A DNA stretch of 64,000 nt from Bordetella parapertussis (GTDB lineage Bacteria; Pseudomonadota; Gammaproteobacteria; Burkholderiales; Burkholderiaceae_C), in contig CAMBSK010000002.1 in NCBI GenBank assembly GCA_945870575.1, forward strand, positions 62,001-126,000, in the 5' to 3' direction. Positions 18,453-27,168 of this stretch are shown piece by piece. The notes under the pieces are model-generated. The model did not search any database and was not told the DNA's origin. It saw only the letters and a list, made by a program, of their open reading frames with translations. Within the stretch, counting starts at the first letter, position 1; each line of letters starts with the position of its first letter. Both the position numbers and the translations under genes were made by a program.

Positions 18453-19286
18453 TTAAGGCCACTGAGACCAGATGGGCAGATTCAGCCACCAGCCCCACCA
18501 TTCGGGCCAGCCGCGACTCCAAAACGGACCGCTAATGACAATGCACAAGGCACTGAACGCCACCGCTGCCATCGCCAGAAATACGCCCAACCGGTGAATT
18601 CCCAAAGTACCAATCGAGTAGCCGATGGTGTCGCGGAAAAACGTATCTTCATGCTCAGGGGTTTTGACAACCTGGCCTTTGCCGGGATTGGTGGCCGACA
18701 AAATCAAAGCACCATGCAGCGACAACGCGAACGTGGTGGCAAAGAAGAAACTCACCGCTAGCATGTGTGCCGGGTTGTAATGAAAGTGCAGGTATTGGTA
18801 ACCAACGTTGGACACCCAATCGAGGTGGCTGTAAATGCCGTAAGGGAATGCATGCCCCCATCCGCCCATCAACACCGGGCGAATCACTTCAAGCGTGAAG
18901 TACGCAAATATCGCCATGCTGAATGCCGCCGGCACGTGATAGCCCATGCCCAGCTTTCGACAAATTTCCACCTCTCGCAATGCCCAAGACACAAAAGCTC
19001 CCAGGGCACAAATGGTGATCAGTTGCCACAAGCCGCCTTCCATCAGCGGCGCAAAGCGCAGGCCGTAGGAAAGATTAGGCGGCGCAATATTGATTTGCCA
19101 CAGATTCCAAGTTGGACCCTGCGAGGCGCCCCACAAAATCATGGCCGTTCCTAAGAACGCAAAAAAGATGGTGGTGACCCCGAAAAAGCCCACATAAAAC
19201 GGGCCTAACCAAAAGTCAAATAAATCACCACCGACAAGGGTTCCACCCCGTACTCGGTATTTTTTTTCAAAGCTGAGCATGGCCAT
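18453..19286 (-). CDS. pufL: Photosynthetic reaction centre L subunit PufL
   Basis: The protein has 277 residues from ATG 19286. That codon is preceded by AGGAGG 8 bases upstream, and the product starts [15 protein letters not shown] as in other PufL proteins. The frame stays open to 19358, but that upstream part runs through the pufA-pufL hairpin and is not coding. Five membrane spans are visible, with [17 protein letters not shown] at the start and [22 protein letters not shown] carrying a bacteriochlorophyll ligand histidine. It is the core partner of PufM. Confidence 0.97.
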   Translation of the reverse strand: MAMLSFEKKYRVRGGTLVGGDLFDFWLGPFYVGFFGVTTIFFAFLGTAMILWGASQGPTWNLWQINIAPPNLSYGLRFAPLMEGGLWQLITICALGAFVSWALREVEICRKLGMGYHVPAAFSMAIFAYFTLEVIRPVLMGGWGHAFPYGIYSHLDWVSNVGYQYLHFHYNPAHMLAVSFFFATTFALSLHGALILSATNPGKGQVVKTPEHEDTFFRDTIGYSIGTLGIHRLGVFLAMAAVAFSALCIVISGPFWSRGWPEWWGWWLNLPIWSQWP

Positions 19287-19333
19287 GTTGTAGCCCTCCT
19301 GCCGCAAGTGATGTAACGAAGAATTTAAAAAAT

Positions 19334-19362
19334 GCAGGTGCTGTCTATTAAACAGCACCTGC
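19334..19362 (-). promoter_or_regulatory. Intercistronic hairpin between pufA and pufL
   Basis: A perfect 11-bp stem, GCAGGTGCTGT with ACAGCACCTGC, encloses a 7-base loop and lies 15 bp after the pufA stop. On the transcribed strand it is followed by ATTTTTTAAATT, so it also resembles a weak terminator. In Rhodobacter, hairpins at this place protect the pufBA message and set the ratio of antenna to reaction-centre mRNA. The same role is inferred here. Confidence 0.8.
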
Positions 19363-19377
19363 CGGTGCTGACAAAGT

Positions 19378-19578
19378 TCAGGACTTTTCGGCAGGAACAG
19401 CTGCAGGCATAGGCGAGTTTTGCGCCGATGCAGCTACAGGCTTTTTCGCGCCATCTAGCCAATTGAACTTGTTCGTGCTGAGCAAAATGAGATGGATCAT
19501 TGCTGCCAAACCGAACAGAAAAATACCCTGGACCACCATGGCCCGCAAAGGGTCGTACAAACGCCAAATTCTCCACAT
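19378..19578 (-). CDS. pufA: Light-harvesting 1 alpha polypeptide PufA
   Basis: The protein has 66 residues from ATG 19578, with GGAGAAAG before it. It starts [20 protein letters not shown] and continues with a single membrane helix holding the bacteriochlorophyll-ligand histidine in [10 protein letters not shown], then NKFNWLDG. This is the standard LH1 alpha pattern. The C-terminal tail (residues 46-66) is Ala/Pro-rich and may be trimmed. A 75-residue membrane-protein ORF, not pufB, lies 11 bp upstream, which is unusual. Confidence 0.96.
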   Translation of the reverse strand: MWRIWRLYDPLRAMVVQGIFLFGLAAMIHLILLSTNKFNWLDGAKKPVAASAQNSPMPAAVPAEKS

Positions 19579-19589
19579 GATGCTTTCTC

Positions 19590-19817
19590 CTAAATGATGT
19601 GCGACATGAACGTATAAACCGAGGCTTTGACACCTGAAATGATGCTTGGCATGTTCTCCGCACCAGGCAGCCAAGTTTTCCAGCGCATACCGATCATTTG
19701 ACCGATCAAGGCAATAGAAAGCAGCAACACGAAACAAGGAACAAAAATCAAAACAAACGCAATGTGTTCATCCCAAGCGGATGATTTATGCGATTCAAAA
19801 GAGGTGGTGTTAGCCAT
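19590..19817 (-). CDS. Unidentified 75-residue single-pass membrane protein between pufB and pufA
   Basis: The ATG at 19817 has GGAG about 9 bases upstream, and the product has a polar N-terminus (residues 1-18), one hydrophobic helix (about 20-45), then RWKTWLPGAE and an amphipathic tail. It lies 31 bp after pufB and 11 bp before pufA, so it is surely co-transcribed. It is not an antenna beta chain: the position aligned with the bacteriochlorophyll-ligand His of LH1 beta is Gln (LIGQMIG). Its size and topology resemble PufQ (upstream of pufB in Rhodobacter) and also PufX (after pufM), with weak residue agreement to either. A role in bacteriochlorophyll delivery or LH1 ring architecture is an inference. 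Confidence 0.75.
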   Translation of the reverse strand: MANTTSFESHKSSAWDEHIAFVLIFVPCFVLLLSIALIGQMIGMRWKTWLPGAENMPSIISGVKASVYTFMSHII

Positions 19818-19848
19818 GGGTTTACTCCGTTCGGTTAAAGAACTTGAC

Positions 19849-19995
19849 TCAGAGCCAGGGCCGCCATGCCCAGACCAGGATGTGGGCTACCACAGCTACT
19901 GCTGTGAAGCCAACGGTTCCTTGGATCCAGAACTGGTGGAACTCCTGAGCCTCCTCGTCATTCAGGCCGGAAATGGATGTCCGATGATTTGACAT
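19849..19995 (-). CDS. pufB: Light-harvesting 1 beta polypeptide PufB
   Basis: This short gene encodes 48 residues. The product begins [20 protein letters not shown] and ends in [15 protein letters not shown]. This shows the two LH1-beta histidines (EFH and VAHIL, the latter binding bacteriochlorophyll) and the W-R-P-W-L terminus. The ATG at 19995 is preceded by AAGAAGGAG. The protein forms the alpha/beta antenna pair with PufA in the ring around the reaction centre. It is the first puf gene after bchZ. Confidence 0.95.
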   Translation of the reverse strand: MSNHRTSISGLNDEEAQEFHQFWIQGTVGFTAVAVVAHILVWAWRPWL

Positions 19996-20131
19996 TCGAT
20001 GCTCCTTCTTCAAAATGGCCGTAAGGCCAACGCTGCGCCCAACCCGCGCAACCTGGGCAGCCGCAGCAGTTGCCGCGACATCGGGGTCGATTCACATGCC
20101 GAGGCACGTGAAAGAAATGAATTCACTTGGT
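19996..20131 (-). promoter_or_regulatory. bchZ-pufB intergenic region, possible puf promoter
   Basis: The 136-bp gap holds a small hairpin, GGCC-TTAC-GGCC (20017-20028), about 20 bases upstream of the pufB start, and a GC-rich stretch. A dedicated puf promoter is plausible because puf transcription usually exceeds bch read-through. I could not identify clear -35 and -10 boxes or a PpsR palindrome here. Confidence 0.35.
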
Positions 20132-21604
20132 TCACGCCGTTTCTCCCAGGCCGAGTTCGACACCGGCTTTTTTGACGTGATCTTCAGAGACGCTCTCAAC
20201 ACCTGCTGAACGCGCTTTGCCTTCTGCCAAGTCGCGCAAACGCTTGGCAGCCGAAATTTGCACCAGCACCGGCTGACCGGAGACCAAGGCATGCAAACGG
20301 GTTTGTGCTGCATCGTCCCAAGGCGTGTTTTCTTGCGCACCACTGATACCGCGCGCCAGCGTCGAATCGACTTTGTCCATGTCAGTGCCCAGCGGCAGGA
20401 TGTGGAACAAAGCGTCGAACAAGGAATTGCACACTTCTTGAATCAAATAAGTGGCACCGCTATAGCCCATGAACGGCGTGCCGGTGTGGCGGCGGATGAT
20501 GGCTCCCGGAAACGATGCGGGAATGAAGGAGGCCTTCATAGGGCCTGTGCTGCCGGCTTCGGCAAGGTACATGCGTTCGTTGTAGCTGCCGAACAAAATG
20601 AGTGGCATTTGCTTGTGCACCATCTCGCGCACTGCTGCGTTGTCGGTTTTTTGTCCGGGTAAGCGCGAGACAGCAAATTTGCAAGGCATGCCCATTTCAG
20701 TTTCTAAAAATTTGCGTATGCCGCGCGCATAGGTATCTGTGGCCACCACCGCAAAACTGGCGGTAGCGAAAAAGTCTTGTGTAACTGAGCGCCACAAATC
20801 CCACACCGGTTTGATGGTGGTGTGACGCTCGCGTTGAATGAACGGCTCGGGATCAAGCTCAAGCAATTCGCCTAGCTTGCGCAAAAATTTGGTGGTGCTG
20901 TGCAAGCCGATAGGCGCTTGCAAATAAGGCCGGTCTAGCGCCTCGCACAACATACGACCGAACTCGCGGTACATGCAAATATTCACATCGGCTTCCACCA
21001 GTTGCGACACCTCGGCCAAATGGCTGCCCAAGGGGAATACCATGTTGATGTCTGCGCCTATGCCTTGCACCATGCGACGGATTTCGGCCAGATCGCTGGG
21101 GCTGTTGAATGTGCCGTAGCAAGGGCCGATGATGTTGACGCGCGGCTTCTCGCCTTCTTTGCGAACACGCTTAGGCACTTTTTTCATGCCGTATTCGGTC
21201 CACAACCAGAACATGGCGCGGTTGGCACATTGCCACTGGTCTTCGTCAATCGTGCGCGGCAAAAAGCGCATCAGATTGGTACCCTCGGGGGTGACACCAC
21301 CGCCGATCATTTCGGCAATTGATCCGGTAACCACCACGGCAGGCAGATCGGGGTCGAGCACTTGGTGGGCACGCTTCATCGCGCCTTCGGTGCCTTCGCG
21401 TCCGAGTTGTTCTTCGGCCAAGCCGGTGACAACGATGGGCAGTTCGTGAGGCGGCAAAGCGTCGGTGTAGTGCAACACGGAAGTAACCGGCAGATTTTCA
21501 CAGCCGACCGGTCCGTCGATGACGACTTGCAGTCCTTTGATCGCGGTGAACACATACACCGCTCCCCAGTAACCGCCTGCTCTGTCGTGGTCTAGAACAA
21601 ACAT
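20132..21604 (-). CDS. bchZ: Chlorophyllide a reductase subunit Z
   Basis: The 490-residue protein starts [20 protein letters not shown] and has [20 protein letters not shown], the nitrogenase-like subunit signature with a cluster-binding cysteine. With BchX and BchY it reduces the C7=C8 bond of chlorophyllide a in bacteriochlorophyll synthesis. The start overlaps the bchY stop by one base, so the two are coupled. The C-terminal region with [11 protein letters not shown] is typical of the family's light-independent-reductase type tail. The length matches known BchZ proteins. Confidence 0.95.
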   Translation of the reverse strand: MFVLDHDRAGGYWGAVYVFTAIKGLQVVIDGPVGCENLPVTSVLHYTDALPPHELPIVVTGLAEEQLGREGTEGAMKRAHQVLDPDLPAVVVTGSIAEMIGGGVTPEGTNLMRFLPRTIDEDQWQCANRAMFWLWTEYGMKKVPKRVRKEGEKPRVNIIGPCYGTFNSPSDLAEIRRMVQGIGADINMVFPLGSHLAEVSQLVEADVNICMYREFGRMLCEALDRPYLQAPIGLHSTTKFLRKLGELLELDPEPFIQRERHTTIKPVWDLWRSVTQDFFATASFAVVATDTYARGIRKFLETEMGMPCKFAVSRLPGQKTDNAAVREMVHKQMPLILFGSYNERMYLAEAGSTGPMKASFIPASFPGAIIRRHTGTPFMGYSGATYLIQEVCNSLFDALFHILPLGTDMDKVDSTLARGISGAQENTPWDDAAQTRLHALVSGQPVLVQISAAKRLRDLAEGKARSAGVESVSEDHVKKAGVELGLGETA

Positions 21605-23133
21605 CAGCCCATCTCCTCGGCTTTGCGTTTTTTCTGCTTCTTCTCGAACTGGCGGCGCACTTCCTTTTTGAAGTCAGGGTGCATGACAGGAACGTCCTCC
21701 CACACACCGGCTTCATCGCCTTGTCCGACTGAACCGAAAAACGCTTTCATTTCATCGAACCTAGCCTGGTTGCCTATGGCTGCGTTGACCACTTGTATCA
21801 GCGAACCGGCACCGGCCACGCCCATCAAAGGACGTGCGGAGATGAGGTTGGTGAAATACAAAGAAGGAATGCACAACTCTTTGGCCGCTTGCACCACCGG
21901 TGTGGTGCCGATGGCGAGTTGCGGTTTGAACTCGTGCATGGCTGCCAAGTCTTGCTCAAGGGACGCACGGAATTGCACATGCACGCCTTTGGATTGCAGC
22001 CATTCGGCATCATGCGCATTCCATGGCGTGGCAGGACAAGCGCTGCCGACGTAACGCAAATCGGCGCCGCACTCGATCAACAAACGCGCCACCAACAGTT
22101 CTGACCCTTCATAGCCGCTCAAGGTGATGCGGCCATTGATTTTTTGCGAAGCCAACACACCGCGCATGGCACCCAAGGTTTGGTTGCGGGCTGCGTCGAT
22201 TTTTTCTTGCGGCACACCACAGGCTTGACCAATGGCGCCCAGCCATGCGTCTGTGCCTTCGATGCCGACAGGCGCAGATCCGACGATCGGGCGACCGGCG
22301 GCTTGGAACTCACGCACGCTGGCGGTATAGAAAGGGTGGATGGCGGCGACAGCTTTGCAATCAAGTGCCGCATACAGCTCGCGCCATTCGCGTGTAGGTG
22401 CGACAGTGCCAACCGCCAAGTCCATGGGACCAATCATTTGCGCAATGATCATCGGGTCAGCCGGGAACATTTCACCCAGCAAGGTGATGGTCGGTTTGCT
22501 GCTGCGACCTTGACGCGGCGCAGCCACCGGCCCTGCCATGGCTTCTTGGCGGGCATAGTGCAGCATGGCACCCGTGAGCACGTCTTTGGCCTCGGCATGG
22601 GTGGGAACACCAAAGCCAGGTACATCGATTCCAATGATGCGAACACCGTTGATTTCTTTGGGTAACAACTGCAGCGGCACACCGCTGGCAGTGGGCACGC
22701 ACAAATTGATAATGACGATGCAGTCGAGTTTTTCCGGGTCGGCTTGTTCGTACACCGCTTCGCGGATATCTTCAAACAGTTTGCCGGTGACCAATGTTTC
22801 GGAGTTAAACGGCACATAGCCCACGGTGCGACGCGCACCATAAAAATGGGAAGTGAATGTCAAGCCATACACACAACAAGCTGAGCCGCTCAGGATGGTA
22901 GCGGTGCGGCGCATGCGCAAACCCACACGCAAGGAGCCGAAAGCCGGGCACATGGATTGGGGCTGGTCGTGCGCACCTTTTGGATAGTCAGCTGCATATT
23001 TGGCCAACACCTCGCTCTTGCCTGCTTTGGCAGCCGCATCCAGCATTTGATCTTTGCCTGAATGACAGCCCAAACCGTCTGCGCTGGCGGCAGCAGGATT
23101 TGGCAACGGGGTGATGGGAATGATGGCGCTCAT
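21604..23133 (-). CDS. bchY: Chlorophyllide a reductase subunit Y
   Basis: The 509-residue protein is of the nitrogenase component 1 type. Conserved pieces are [32 protein letters not shown] (cluster cysteine) and [12 protein letters not shown]. It forms the catalytic heterotetramer with BchZ and receives electrons from BchX. It lies 8 bp downstream of bchX and overlaps bchZ. The C-terminal lysine-rich tail (about 15 residues) is longer than usual but not alarming. Confidence 0.95.
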   Translation of the reverse strand: MSAIIPITPLPNPAAASADGLGCHSGKDQMLDAAAKAGKSEVLAKYAADYPKGAHDQPQSMCPAFGSLRVGLRMRRTATILSGSACCVYGLTFTSHFYGARRTVGYVPFNSETLVTGKLFEDIREAVYEQADPEKLDCIVIINLCVPTASGVPLQLLPKEINGVRIIGIDVPGFGVPTHAEAKDVLTGAMLHYARQEAMAGPVAAPRQGRSSKPTITLLGEMFPADPMIIAQMIGPMDLAVGTVAPTREWRELYAALDCKAVAAIHPFYTASVREFQAAGRPIVGSAPVGIEGTDAWLGAIGQACGVPQEKIDAARNQTLGAMRGVLASQKINGRITLSGYEGSELLVARLLIECGADLRYVGSACPATPWNAHDAEWLQSKGVHVQFRASLEQDLAAMHEFKPQLAIGTTPVVQAAKELCIPSLYFTNLISARPLMGVAGAGSLIQVVNAAIGNQARFDEMKAFFGSVGQGDEAGVWEDVPVMHPDFKKEVRRQFEKKQKKRKAEEMG

Positions 23134-23141
23134 GTTCGGCT

Positions 23142-24149
23142 TCAGACTTCGTCGTAAACCACTTCGAGGGTCGGTCTGTCGATAACTGTTTTGCCGGTCA
23201 TATCGACTTCGGTGGCAGGCGTCATGACAAAGTCGCGTCCGGTGACATCCGCGCTGAACAAACCCAGCAACTGGTCTTGGGTTTGCGGCTTGGGTCGCTG
23301 CGGCGGCGCTTCAGCCACGTTTTTAGCTAACTCGGCAAACAATGAACCCCATTCGCCATCGGGCTTGCCGATGATTTCGTAGCTGGCGCTCTTGCGGCGA
23401 ATGTCTTCGTTGGCTGGAATGGCGGCCAACACGGGAATGCCTGCGTTAGCGGCAAAGGCCTGGGCTTCGCCAGTGCCGTCGTCTTTGTTGATGACCATGC
23501 CGGCCACGCCGACATTGCCGCCGAGCTTGCGGAAATATTCCACCGCGCTACAGACGTTGTTTGCAACATAGAGAGACTGCAAATCGTTGGAGGCGACAAC
23601 GATGACTTTTTGGCACATGTCGCGGGCAATCGGCAAACCGAAACCGCCGCACACCACGTCACCTAAAAAGTCGAGCAATACGTAGTCAAAACCCCACTCG
23701 TGAAAGCCGAGTTTTTCCATGGTTTCAAAGCCATGGATGATGCCGCGCCCACCGCAACCGCGACCCACTTCTGGGCCGCCAAGTTCCATGGCGAAGACGC
23801 CGTCACGAATGAAACAAACGTCACCGATCTTGATTTCTTCGCCTGCGAGTTTTTTCTTGGATGAGGTTTCGATGATGGTCGGGCAAGCCTTGCCACCGAA
23901 CAGCAAACTGGTGGTGTCGCTCTTGGGGTCACAACCAATCAGCAAAACTTTTTTGCCTTGCTGCGCCATCATGTAACTGAGGTTGGCCAGCGTAAAGCTT
24001 TTGCCAATGCCGCCCTTGCCGTAAATGGCAATGATTTGAGTTTCCTTAGTCACCTCGCCGGTGTGCACGGCATCGGGCTCTTGGAAAGCCTCCTCGCGCA
24101 GTCGGTCGACAAATTGGATCGTCTTTTCATTGCTTTTAAGGTCACTCAT
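23142..24149 (-). CDS. bchX: Chlorophyllide a reductase iron protein
   Basis: The 335-residue protein is a NifH/BchL-like ATPase with the P-loop GKGGIGKS near residue 45, DPKSDTTS, and cluster cysteines in RGCGGRG and VVCGGFG. It hydrolyses ATP to pass electrons to BchY-BchZ. The upstream 74 bp hold a PpsR-like palindrome. In Rhodobacter bchC stands between crtF and bchX, but here it is missing, and bchX follows crtF after a 118-bp gap. Confidence 0.95.
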   Translation of the reverse strand: MSDLKSNEKTIQFVDRLREEAFQEPDAVHTGEVTKETQIIAIYGKGGIGKSFTLANLSYMMAQQGKKVLLIGCDPKSDTTSLLFGGKACPTIIETSSKKKLAGEEIKIGDVCFIRDGVFAMELGGPEVGRGCGGRGIIHGFETMEKLGFHEWGFDYVLLDFLGDVVCGGFGLPIARDMCQKVIVVASNDLQSLYVANNVCSAVEYFRKLGGNVGVAGMVINKDDGTGEAQAFAANAGIPVLAAIPANEDIRRKSASYEIIGKPDGEWGSLFAELAKNVAEAPPQRPKPQTQDQLLGLFSADVTGRDFVMTPATEVDMTGKTVIDRPTLEVVYDEV

Positions 24150-24222
24150 CAGTCTCTCCGTTTACCAGCCTTGGATGAAAATGCATCTGTCTTGGTTGTA
24201 TTTTTAGGTTTACAGCGCGTTG

Positions 24223-24240
24223 TGTCAACTCAAATTGACG
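24223..24240. promoter_or_regulatory. PpsR/CrtJ-like operator upstream of bchX
   Basis: The 18-base site TGTCAACTCAAATTGACG has the form TGT-N12-AC(A) with an inverted TGTCAA / TTGAC core. The last base is G where the consensus has A. It lies 74 bp upstream of the bchX start. PpsR represses photosynthesis genes under oxygen or light, and a site here fits bchXYZ-puf control. Confidence 0.6.
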
Positions 24241-24267
24241 TTTTATCTGTCATGCTAGGGTAATCAC

Positions 24268-25431
24268 TTATCTTTTCTGCCCGAGCAACATGCGGGTATG
24301 CAAGGGCATGGGATTGGCAACCGGCTCTACCGACTCAAATCCGGCTTCCAGCATCAAACTGCGCAATTCATGCGGAGAGCGCAAACGGCCGCTGCCCATG
24401 GCCAGCAGGTAAAAATGAAAATAAGCGTCGCCGACCGGTTTTTCGCCGGGCGGTTGGGCCATAGGTTCGGCCAGCAACAGGCGTCCGCCGCTTGGCAGCA
24501 TCTGGTAAATCTTGGTCAGCAACGCCTTGACCACCGCATCCGGATGGTCGTGCGCCACACGCACCAGCGTGACCAGATCGACACCGTCTGGCAAGGCATT
24601 GCTGATGAAACTGCCCCCGTGCACCGTGACACGGTCCGACACGCCTGCTTTTTCCATGCGATCCGCGGCCAGGGCCGCCACCGGCGGCAAGTCCATCAAA
24701 TGCAATTTCAAACCAGGGACTTTTTGCGCCAGCGCCAGCACCCAGCCGCCCTTGCCGCCGCCTATGTCCAGAACCTGGCGGTGCGCTGAAAAATCGTATG
24801 AGGCCAACAGCTCTTCAATCACAAACCTCTGTGAAGCCGACATCAATTCCGAATACCGCGCTACTTTTTCAGCTTCCCAGCCCTGCGGGTTATCGCCGTT
24901 CATATACGGCCAATAGGCTTGCATATGCGGTTGCATTTCATCGCGCAGCAAAGCCAGTGGATCGCGCATATCGTCAAACAAAACCGCGTTGTGTTCGATC
25001 ATCAAACGCAAGCCCGGATCGGCAGCCACGGGGGCACCCAACGCGCCCAAGCCGTAGCAGTTGTCGCCTCGCATTTCAACCAGACGCAGAGCCACGGCCG
25101 ATTGCAACAGTCGTTGCATCGCAGCTGCCGACATACGGCATTGGTGAGCGAGTTGTTCGAGTGAAAGCGGCTGCTCGCGCAATAGTTCCAACAGGTGCAA
25201 ACGCACACAAGCCAGCAACACTTGGCTGTGCACAAAGCCTGCCATGACATCGAATAACTGGGCGGCGCGCCTGCGCGTGACCCAACGCGTCAGCGGATTG
25301 GAAATGGCCCAGCGGTAAAAACCCGGCGATGTCATCCACCGGTCTAAGCGCTGATCGATTTGCTGCCGCCAACCGGGGCGATTATGACGACGGTGTTCAG
25401 CCAGCGGTTTGGCCAGATCCAGACTTTTCAT
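24268..25431 (-). CDS. crtF: Hydroxyneurosporene / demethylspheroidene O-methyltransferase CrtF
   Basis: The protein has 387 residues. An N-terminal winged-helix dimerisation region is followed by a SAM-binding domain with VLDIGGGKGGWVLAL and LMDLPPV, and then VTLVRVAHDHPD. CrtF methylates the 1-hydroxyl group formed by CrtC and completes spheroidene-type carotenoids. The start is preceded by a 12-bp gap to the crtE stop, so the two form one unit. Its position in crtE-crtF-bchX fits CrtF rather than other small-molecule O-methyltransferases of the same fold. Confidence 0.9.
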   Translation of the reverse strand: MKSLDLAKPLAEHRRHNRPGWRQQIDQRLDRWMTSPGFYRWAISNPLTRWVTRRRAAQLFDVMAGFVHSQVLLACVRLHLLELLREQPLSLEQLAHQCRMSAAAMQRLLQSAVALRLVEMRGDNCYGLGALGAPVAADPGLRLMIEHNAVLFDDMRDPLALLRDEMQPHMQAYWPYMNGDNPQGWEAEKVARYSELMSASQRFVIEELLASYDFSAHRQVLDIGGGKGGWVLALAQKVPGLKLHLMDLPPVAALAADRMEKAGVSDRVTVHGGSFISNALPDGVDLVTLVRVAHDHPDAVVKALLTKIYQMLPSGGRLLLAEPMAQPPGEKPVGDAYFHFYLLAMGSGRLRSPHELRSLMLEAGFESVEPVANPMPLHTRMLLGQKR

Positions 25432-25443
25432 AAATCAGCCGTA

Positions 25444-26349
25444 TCAGGCGCTGACGCGCGAGCCACTCGCTTGTGACTGGCGTGAAATCTGCTCACAAGC
25501 AGACGGCGGTACCAGTCGCTCGGACTCCATCAACACCAGTTTGCGCATCGCTTCGCGGCTTTCGCACATAGGCACGGAGTCGGCGGCGGTTTGCATCAAA
25601 CCATTGAAATACTGCAATGCACCGACCAGACCGAGATCGGCGGCGGCGCTGGGACGGCCGTGGTGAGCATCCTGACCTGCGGGTTTGCCGAGCTGATCAG
25701 CCTGCATCATCACATCGCGTATGTCGTCGGCCACTTGATAGGCTTCGCCCAGCGTACTGCCCAATTTATACCAGGGTTGCGGATCGACACCGGCAGCCAA
25801 GGCACCGGCACATGTAGCGGCTACAAACAAGGCACCGGTTTTGGCGCGCTGGTACTGGCTGAGTTCAACCCGTGTTTCGCATTCCCAGGCTTGCCCGGCC
25901 ACGATGCCGTCTGGCGCACCGACGCCGTCGCTGATGACGCTGAGCAATTGCACGGTGCGCAGCGGGTGCTGACGACCACTGCGCGCCAGCACCTGGTAGG
26001 CCATGACGATCAAAGCGTCACCGGTCAGCAGGGCCAATGGTTCGCCGAATTGTTTGTGAACAGTGACCTGGCCGCGACGCATATCGGCATCGTCAAAGCA
26101 AGGCATATCGTCATGTACCAGAGAAGCACAGTGCAGCAGTTCGATAGCCGCAGCAGCTGCATCGCTTAACTCATGGTCATCCTCGCCGCAGGCCTTGGCC
26201 ACTGCCAGGCACAACTGAGGCCGGATGCGGGCACCGCCGGGAAATACCGCGTGGCGCATTGCATCCATCAAGCGGGGTGGCGCACTCTTGGTCTGGGTTA
26301 ATAAAAATTGCCTCTTAAGGGCTGCTTCTATGCGTTTTGACAAGCTCAT
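25444..26349 (-). CDS. crtE: Geranylgeranyl diphosphate synthase CrtE
   Basis: The protein has 301 residues from ATG 26349, which has AGGGGG upstream and gives the normal start MSLSKRIEAAL. An in-frame ATG at 26406 falls inside the PpsR palindrome and is unlikely. Prenyl-synthase motifs are [17 protein letters not shown] (first aspartate-rich motif) and QVADDIRDV (second). It makes C20 diphosphate for carotenoids and for the bacteriochlorophyll tail. It is the first gene of the leftward photosynthesis superoperon. Confidence 0.92.
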   Translation of the reverse strand: MSLSKRIEAALKRQFLLTQTKSAPPRLMDAMRHAVFPGGARIRPQLCLAVAKACGEDDHELSDAAAAAIELLHCASLVHDDMPCFDDADMRRGQVTVHKQFGEPLALLTGDALIVMAYQVLARSGRQHPLRTVQLLSVISDGVGAPDGIVAGQAWECETRVELSQYQRAKTGALFVAATCAGALAAGVDPQPWYKLGSTLGEAYQVADDIRDVMMQADQLGKPAGQDAHHGRPSAAADLGLVGALQYFNGLMQTAADSVPMCESREAMRKLVLMESERLVPPSACEQISRQSQASGSRVSA

Positions 26350-26404
26350 GGGACCCCCTGCTGGGGTGGCAACCGCCGCACCGACAATTCGAAGCGACAT
26401 CCAC

Positions 26405-26428
26405 AAGTGTCAATTTAACATGACACTT
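26405..26428. promoter_or_regulatory. PpsR/CrtJ operator upstream of crtE
   Basis: Perfect 8-bp arms AAGTGTCA and TGACACTT surround an 8-base centre. The core matches TGT-N12-ACA exactly (26408-26425). It stands 56 bp upstream of the chosen crtE start. This is the expected position for oxygen and redox repression of the whole crtE-to-crtC unit. Confidence 0.8.
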
Positions 26429-26529
26429 GGCTTTGTCAATGGGAAAAATAAGAAGGCCGGCTCCGACTTTCTATGACGCAAGTGATTGATAACAACAGTT
26501 TACGCATGAAGTAAATAGAAAAGTATTCA

Positions 26530-27114
26530 TTACAAGCCCAGCGGACTGACAGCAAACAACCAGGTATGGCCGCCAAACAACAAAACAGCCCAGGCGGCAA
26601 CGCCGATCAACACGACACGCAAGGTATTCGGCGTGGCCGCCACCGCAGCGCCTGACTGGGCCGCCATCCGGTCACGCTGCCTGGCCGCGCGGAAATTCAA
26701 CACCGACCAGACCAGAAAGGCGCCGAACAATATGAGGTCAGCCTGTTTGCCATTGGCCAGCAAATGGGCCAGCGCCCAGACTTTGACAGCCAGGATCATG
26801 GGGTGACCGAGTTTGGCCTTGATGGCGTTGTGCGGCACCTGTCCGGCTACCAGCAGCACCATGGCAAACAACATCAGCAAAGCTGCGATATGTCGCATGG
26901 CGACCGGCGGCGACCACAACTGCGGGCTGTCCCAGCGGATTTTGCTAAACCCATACACCAGCAATACAAAGCCGACCAACGAAGCAATGCTGTAAATACC
27001 TTTGAATATTTTTTCGCCCCATTGCTCAAGCTTGCGATTACGCCAGTCCTCGGCGAAAACACGCATCGAATGGCAACCCAGAAACAACACCAAACCCGTT
27101 ATGAACAATTCCAT
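26530..27114 (-). CDS. NnrU-family integral membrane protein
   Basis: The protein has 194 residues from ATG 27114, preceded by CAGGAG. It has about five membrane helices. Histidines conserved in the family appear in GCHSMRVF, VAMRHIAAL, QVPHNAIKAKLGHPM and WALAHLLANG. NnrU proteins were named from denitrification loci. Their fold is shared with the plant 15-cis-zeta-carotene isomerase Z-ISO, a heme b enzyme. Here the gene lies between crtE and ispA, both isoprenoid genes, so a link to carotenoids or quinones is possible. Whether it is co-transcribed with crtE is unclear: the PpsR site lies between them. Confidence 0.8.
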   Translation of the reverse strand: MELFITGLVLFLGCHSMRVFAEDWRNRKLEQWGEKIFKGIYSIASLVGFVLLVYGFSKIRWDSPQLWSPPVAMRHIAALLMLFAMVLLVAGQVPHNAIKAKLGHPMILAVKVWALAHLLANGKQADLILFGAFLVWSVLNFRAARQRDRMAAQSGAAVAATPNTLRVVLIGVAAWAVLLFGGHTWLFAVSPLGL

Positions 27115-27168
27115 TTTGATCTCCTGGTGGTTTTTGACAGCCGAGTACAGGCTGCGCGTTTTCAAAAA

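Noticed and set aside
19590-19817. Reading the pufB-pufA spacer protein as a second LH1 beta chain
   Set aside because: The ligand histidine is replaced by Gln, the E-F-H motif is missing and the tail is too long.
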